Assembly (NCBI RefSeq): GCF_022180385.2
Contig: NZ_BQME02000002.1
Span: 1,860,001-1,924,000 of the forward strand
Length of the DNA: 64,000 nt
Direction of reading: 5' to 3'
DNA from: Paenibacillus sp. L3-i20
GTDB lineage: Bacteria; Bacillota; Bacilli; Paenibacillales; Paenibacillaceae
The notes below the pieces were generated by a model. It was not told the origin of the DNA. It made no database searches and saw nothing but the letters and a program-made list of their open reading frames with translations. The position numbers were made by a program, and so were the translations under genes. Below are positions 62,391 through 64,000 of the stretch, in pieces (position 1 is the stretch's first letter; the number at the start of each line of letters is the position of its first letter).

Positions 62391-63368
62391 TTATGTTACA
62401 TGCCTTTTGCTTGCTTTGCTACTCTTCTGTTTATTAATTTTTTGTAAAATGTAATGGTGAACAGTTGCCAGTGGTTGTTGAATCAATATAGATAACACTA
62501 CTGGAACGGCTGCTAATGGGCTAAAATATGCTAAAGCAAGTACTATTCCGAGTGAAATATTTCTCATTCCCGTTGCATAAGAAACTGTAATTTGCATCTT
62601 GCTGTCTCTGAAACCCGCTGTACCGACAAACCCAAGTGCATAACACAAACTAACAAGGACTACGACAATTGGCACTAACATTAACATGTCCTGTTTAAGC
62701 TGTCCTACGAATGGTGCAATGGCAGAAGCGTTAAGTGCCACCACACCGACAAAACACAGTTTTGATATTGGAGCTGTAAATGGTTTTGCCCGCTCCTGAA
62801 TCCTCCCCTTCGACCATTCGTGCAAACCAACGCCAATTATCGTGGGCAATACGATAAGTATTGTCAAATCGAGCATGAGCGGCAGAACCTTTACTTCGAT
62901 AGCTGAGTCAAAAAATAGGTGAATCGTTGCTGGCACCACAAGTGGACTAAGAAGGGAATCTAATACGACCATGGCAAGTACTAAGGGTATATTCCCACCG
63001 GACATACTTACCCATAGCACCGTCGATATACCTAGAGGAATTACCGTAAATAACACTAATCCAATTACATATGGCGAATCTATGCCAAATACGGCTACTC
63101 CAATGCCATATGCAACTATCGGTGAAATAACATGTGCCAAAAAGAATGTAAGTCCCATAACAGCCGGCTTCCGCATCACTTCCTTCAGCTGACTAAGTCC
63201 GCAACCCATTGCCATCGTTAATGTGACGAAAGCAAATAAATAAGGAACAGCATGAACCATGGGCTGCAATGTTGAAGCAAATAGGAATCCTAATACGAGT
63301 GAGCTTGGAATAATTAAAAACATCCACTTTTCGAAATAATGGTTAAATGCTAGACCAAACCTCTCCAC
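62391..63368 (-). CDS. Bile acid:sodium symporter (BASS) family transporter
   Basis: 325 residues, about nine membrane spans: FLIIPSSLVLGFLF, LTMAMGCGLSQLKEV (BASS/SBF motif region), VIPLGISTVLWVSMSGGNIPLVLAMVVLDSLLSPLVVP, VALNASAIAPF, VSYATGMRNISLGIVLALAYFSP. Sodium-coupled uptake of an organic anion, substrate unknown. Upstream of phoR on the same strand; gap 82 nt. It might be in the phoR operon. Confidence 0.9.
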   Translation of the reverse strand: MERFGLAFNHYFEKWMFLIIPSSLVLGFLFASTLQPMVHAVPYLFAFVTLTMAMGCGLSQLKEVMRKPAVMGLTFFLAHVISPIVAYGIGVAVFGIDSPYVIGLVLFTVIPLGISTVLWVSMSGGNIPLVLAMVVLDSLLSPLVVPATIHLFFDSAIEVKVLPLMLDLTILIVLPTIIGVGLHEWSKGRIQERAKPFTAPISKLCFVGVVALNASAIAPFVGQLKQDMLMLVPIVVVLVSLCYALGFVGTAGFRDSKMQITVSYATGMRNISLGIVLALAYFSPLAAVPVVLSILIQQPLATVHHYILQKINKQKSSKASKRHVT

Positions 63369-63476
63369 AACAATCCCTCATCCATATTATCTAGTCTCGT
63401 TCTTTAATAAGCCTTATAATAGCATAGACATAGTCTTGGTAGAACACTTCCTACAAAAGAGAATAGGTGGTGCAAT

Positions 63477-64000
63477 TTGAAAAACAGTCGTTTCACTAAC
63501 GCGATCATCGGTATGCAATATGTTTCACGGTGGAAGGAATATTCACCGCGGTATAAGGACAATGCTGCTAGTCATAGTTTTCGCTGTGCATCCATTGCGA
63601 TTCTCATTGGCATTATCGAGGAGAAGATATACGGTCAATCCCTTGATAAGTTAACGATCGTCGCTAGAGCGCTGCTTCACGATTTGAACGAAACAGTTAC
63701 AGGCTCTATTAAATATGTTACAAAAAAAGATGCCCATGTTGCAGAACATATACAAAAGCTAGAAAACGAGGTTAGCAAAGAAATCGTTTCGTATTTATCC
63801 AAATCGCTGCAGCCGCATTTCTACGACTACATTGTAGATGCAGAAGACGATTCCTATATCGGAAGGCTTGTCCGTGGGATCGACTCATTTGACGCAATGT
63901 TATTTTGCAAACGGGAGTACGAGCTGGACTCAAATCCTTACTTCAAGCTCAAATTTGAGCAATTGCAGGGCGAACTTACCCAATCCACATGCCAATCCAT
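63477..64000 (+). CDS. HD-domain phosphohydrolase (YfbR-like), truncated by the window edge
   Basis: Open frame from TTG at 63477 (AGGTGG 8 nt upstream) to the right edge, at least 174 residues. ASHSFRCASIAILIGII and ARALLHDLNETVTGSI carry the first His, then the HD and E residues as in YfbR-like 5'-deoxynucleotidases. RLVRGIDSFDAMLFC follows with a later Asp. No stop in the window. It would hydrolyse dNMPs in salvage. Divergent from the BASS gene. Confidence 0.85.
   Translation, partial: MKNSRFTNAIIGMQYVSRWKEYSPRYKDNAASHSFRCASIAILIGIIEEKIYGQSLDKLTIVARALLHDLNETVTGSIKYVTKKDAHVAEHIQKLENEVSKEIVSYLSKSLQPHFYDYIVDAEDDSYIGRLVRGIDSFDAMLFCKREYELDSNPYFKLKFEQLQGELTQSTCQS

Noticed and set aside
1-64000. 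CRISPR arrays, prophage or transposase genes
   Set aside because: No direct-repeat/spacer pattern, integrase, capsid or transposase motifs found by eye.

Overview
The window looks like a chromosomal segment of a spore-forming, low-to-moderate G+C Firmicute, most likely in the Paenibacillaceae (Paenibacillus or Cohnella type). This is inferred from an alpha/beta-type small acid-soluble spore protein, the sporulation membrane protein YtaF, S-layer-homology (SLH) domain proteins, AGGAGG-type ribosome binding sites with frequent TTG/GTG starts, poly-T hairpin terminators, and the conserved Bacillales neighbourhood nrdR, coaE, ytaF, mutM, polA, phoU, pst, pho. No taxonomic search was possible.

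Bases 1-14,700 are accessory: many short transcription units with their own regulators (MocR/PdxR, ArsR, PadR), a PAP2 phosphatase, a DUF3817-MFS fusion, a TraB/GumN protein, an SLH-GH18 protein, a SUMF1-domain protein, and several decayed genes (zinc alcohol dehydrogenase, pyroglutamyl peptidase, Crp/Fnr regulator).

Bases 14,800-20,870 hold the most distinctive locus, a minus-strand thiazole/oxazole-modified microcin (TOMM) cluster of the heterocycloanthracin/sonorensin type. It consists of a 100-residue precursor whose core has 15 cysteines at almost perfect 3-residue spacing followed by a Gly/His tail, a hairpin terminator, a thiazole-bacteriocin maturation protein, a fused leader-binding/YcaO cyclodehydratase ending in a PxPxP-like tail, and a duplicated SagB-type dehydrogenase. 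No dedicated exporter, protease or immunity gene is adjacent.

Bases 21,200-31,100 hold a hydrolase remnant, a TetR/MFS efflux pair, a membrane spermidine-synthase-like protein, a one-module NRPS (partial C, A, PCP, terminal reductase; hand-read specificity code resembles the phenylalanine code) and a chemoreceptor. Bases 31,500-44,300 are again accessory: TetR/hydrolase with a striking double operator, rarD, a second-type methionine aminopeptidase, acetyltransferases, a decayed FMN reductase, a Vat-like streptogramin acetyltransferase and an orphan solute-binding lipoprotein.

From tRNA-Ala (44.7 kb) onwards the region is core: nrdR, SASP, lytic transglycosylase, coaE, ytaF, mutM, polA, then phoU-pstBACS preceded by a PhoP box. 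A divergent M20 amidohydrolase, a two-gene ThrE-type exporter and an AraC regulator follow, then phoP and phoR (phoR transcribed first), a BASS-family transporter and a truncated HD phosphohydrolase at the right edge. The PhoR/PhoP pair encoded at 60 kb is the likely controller of the pst operon 4 kb away.
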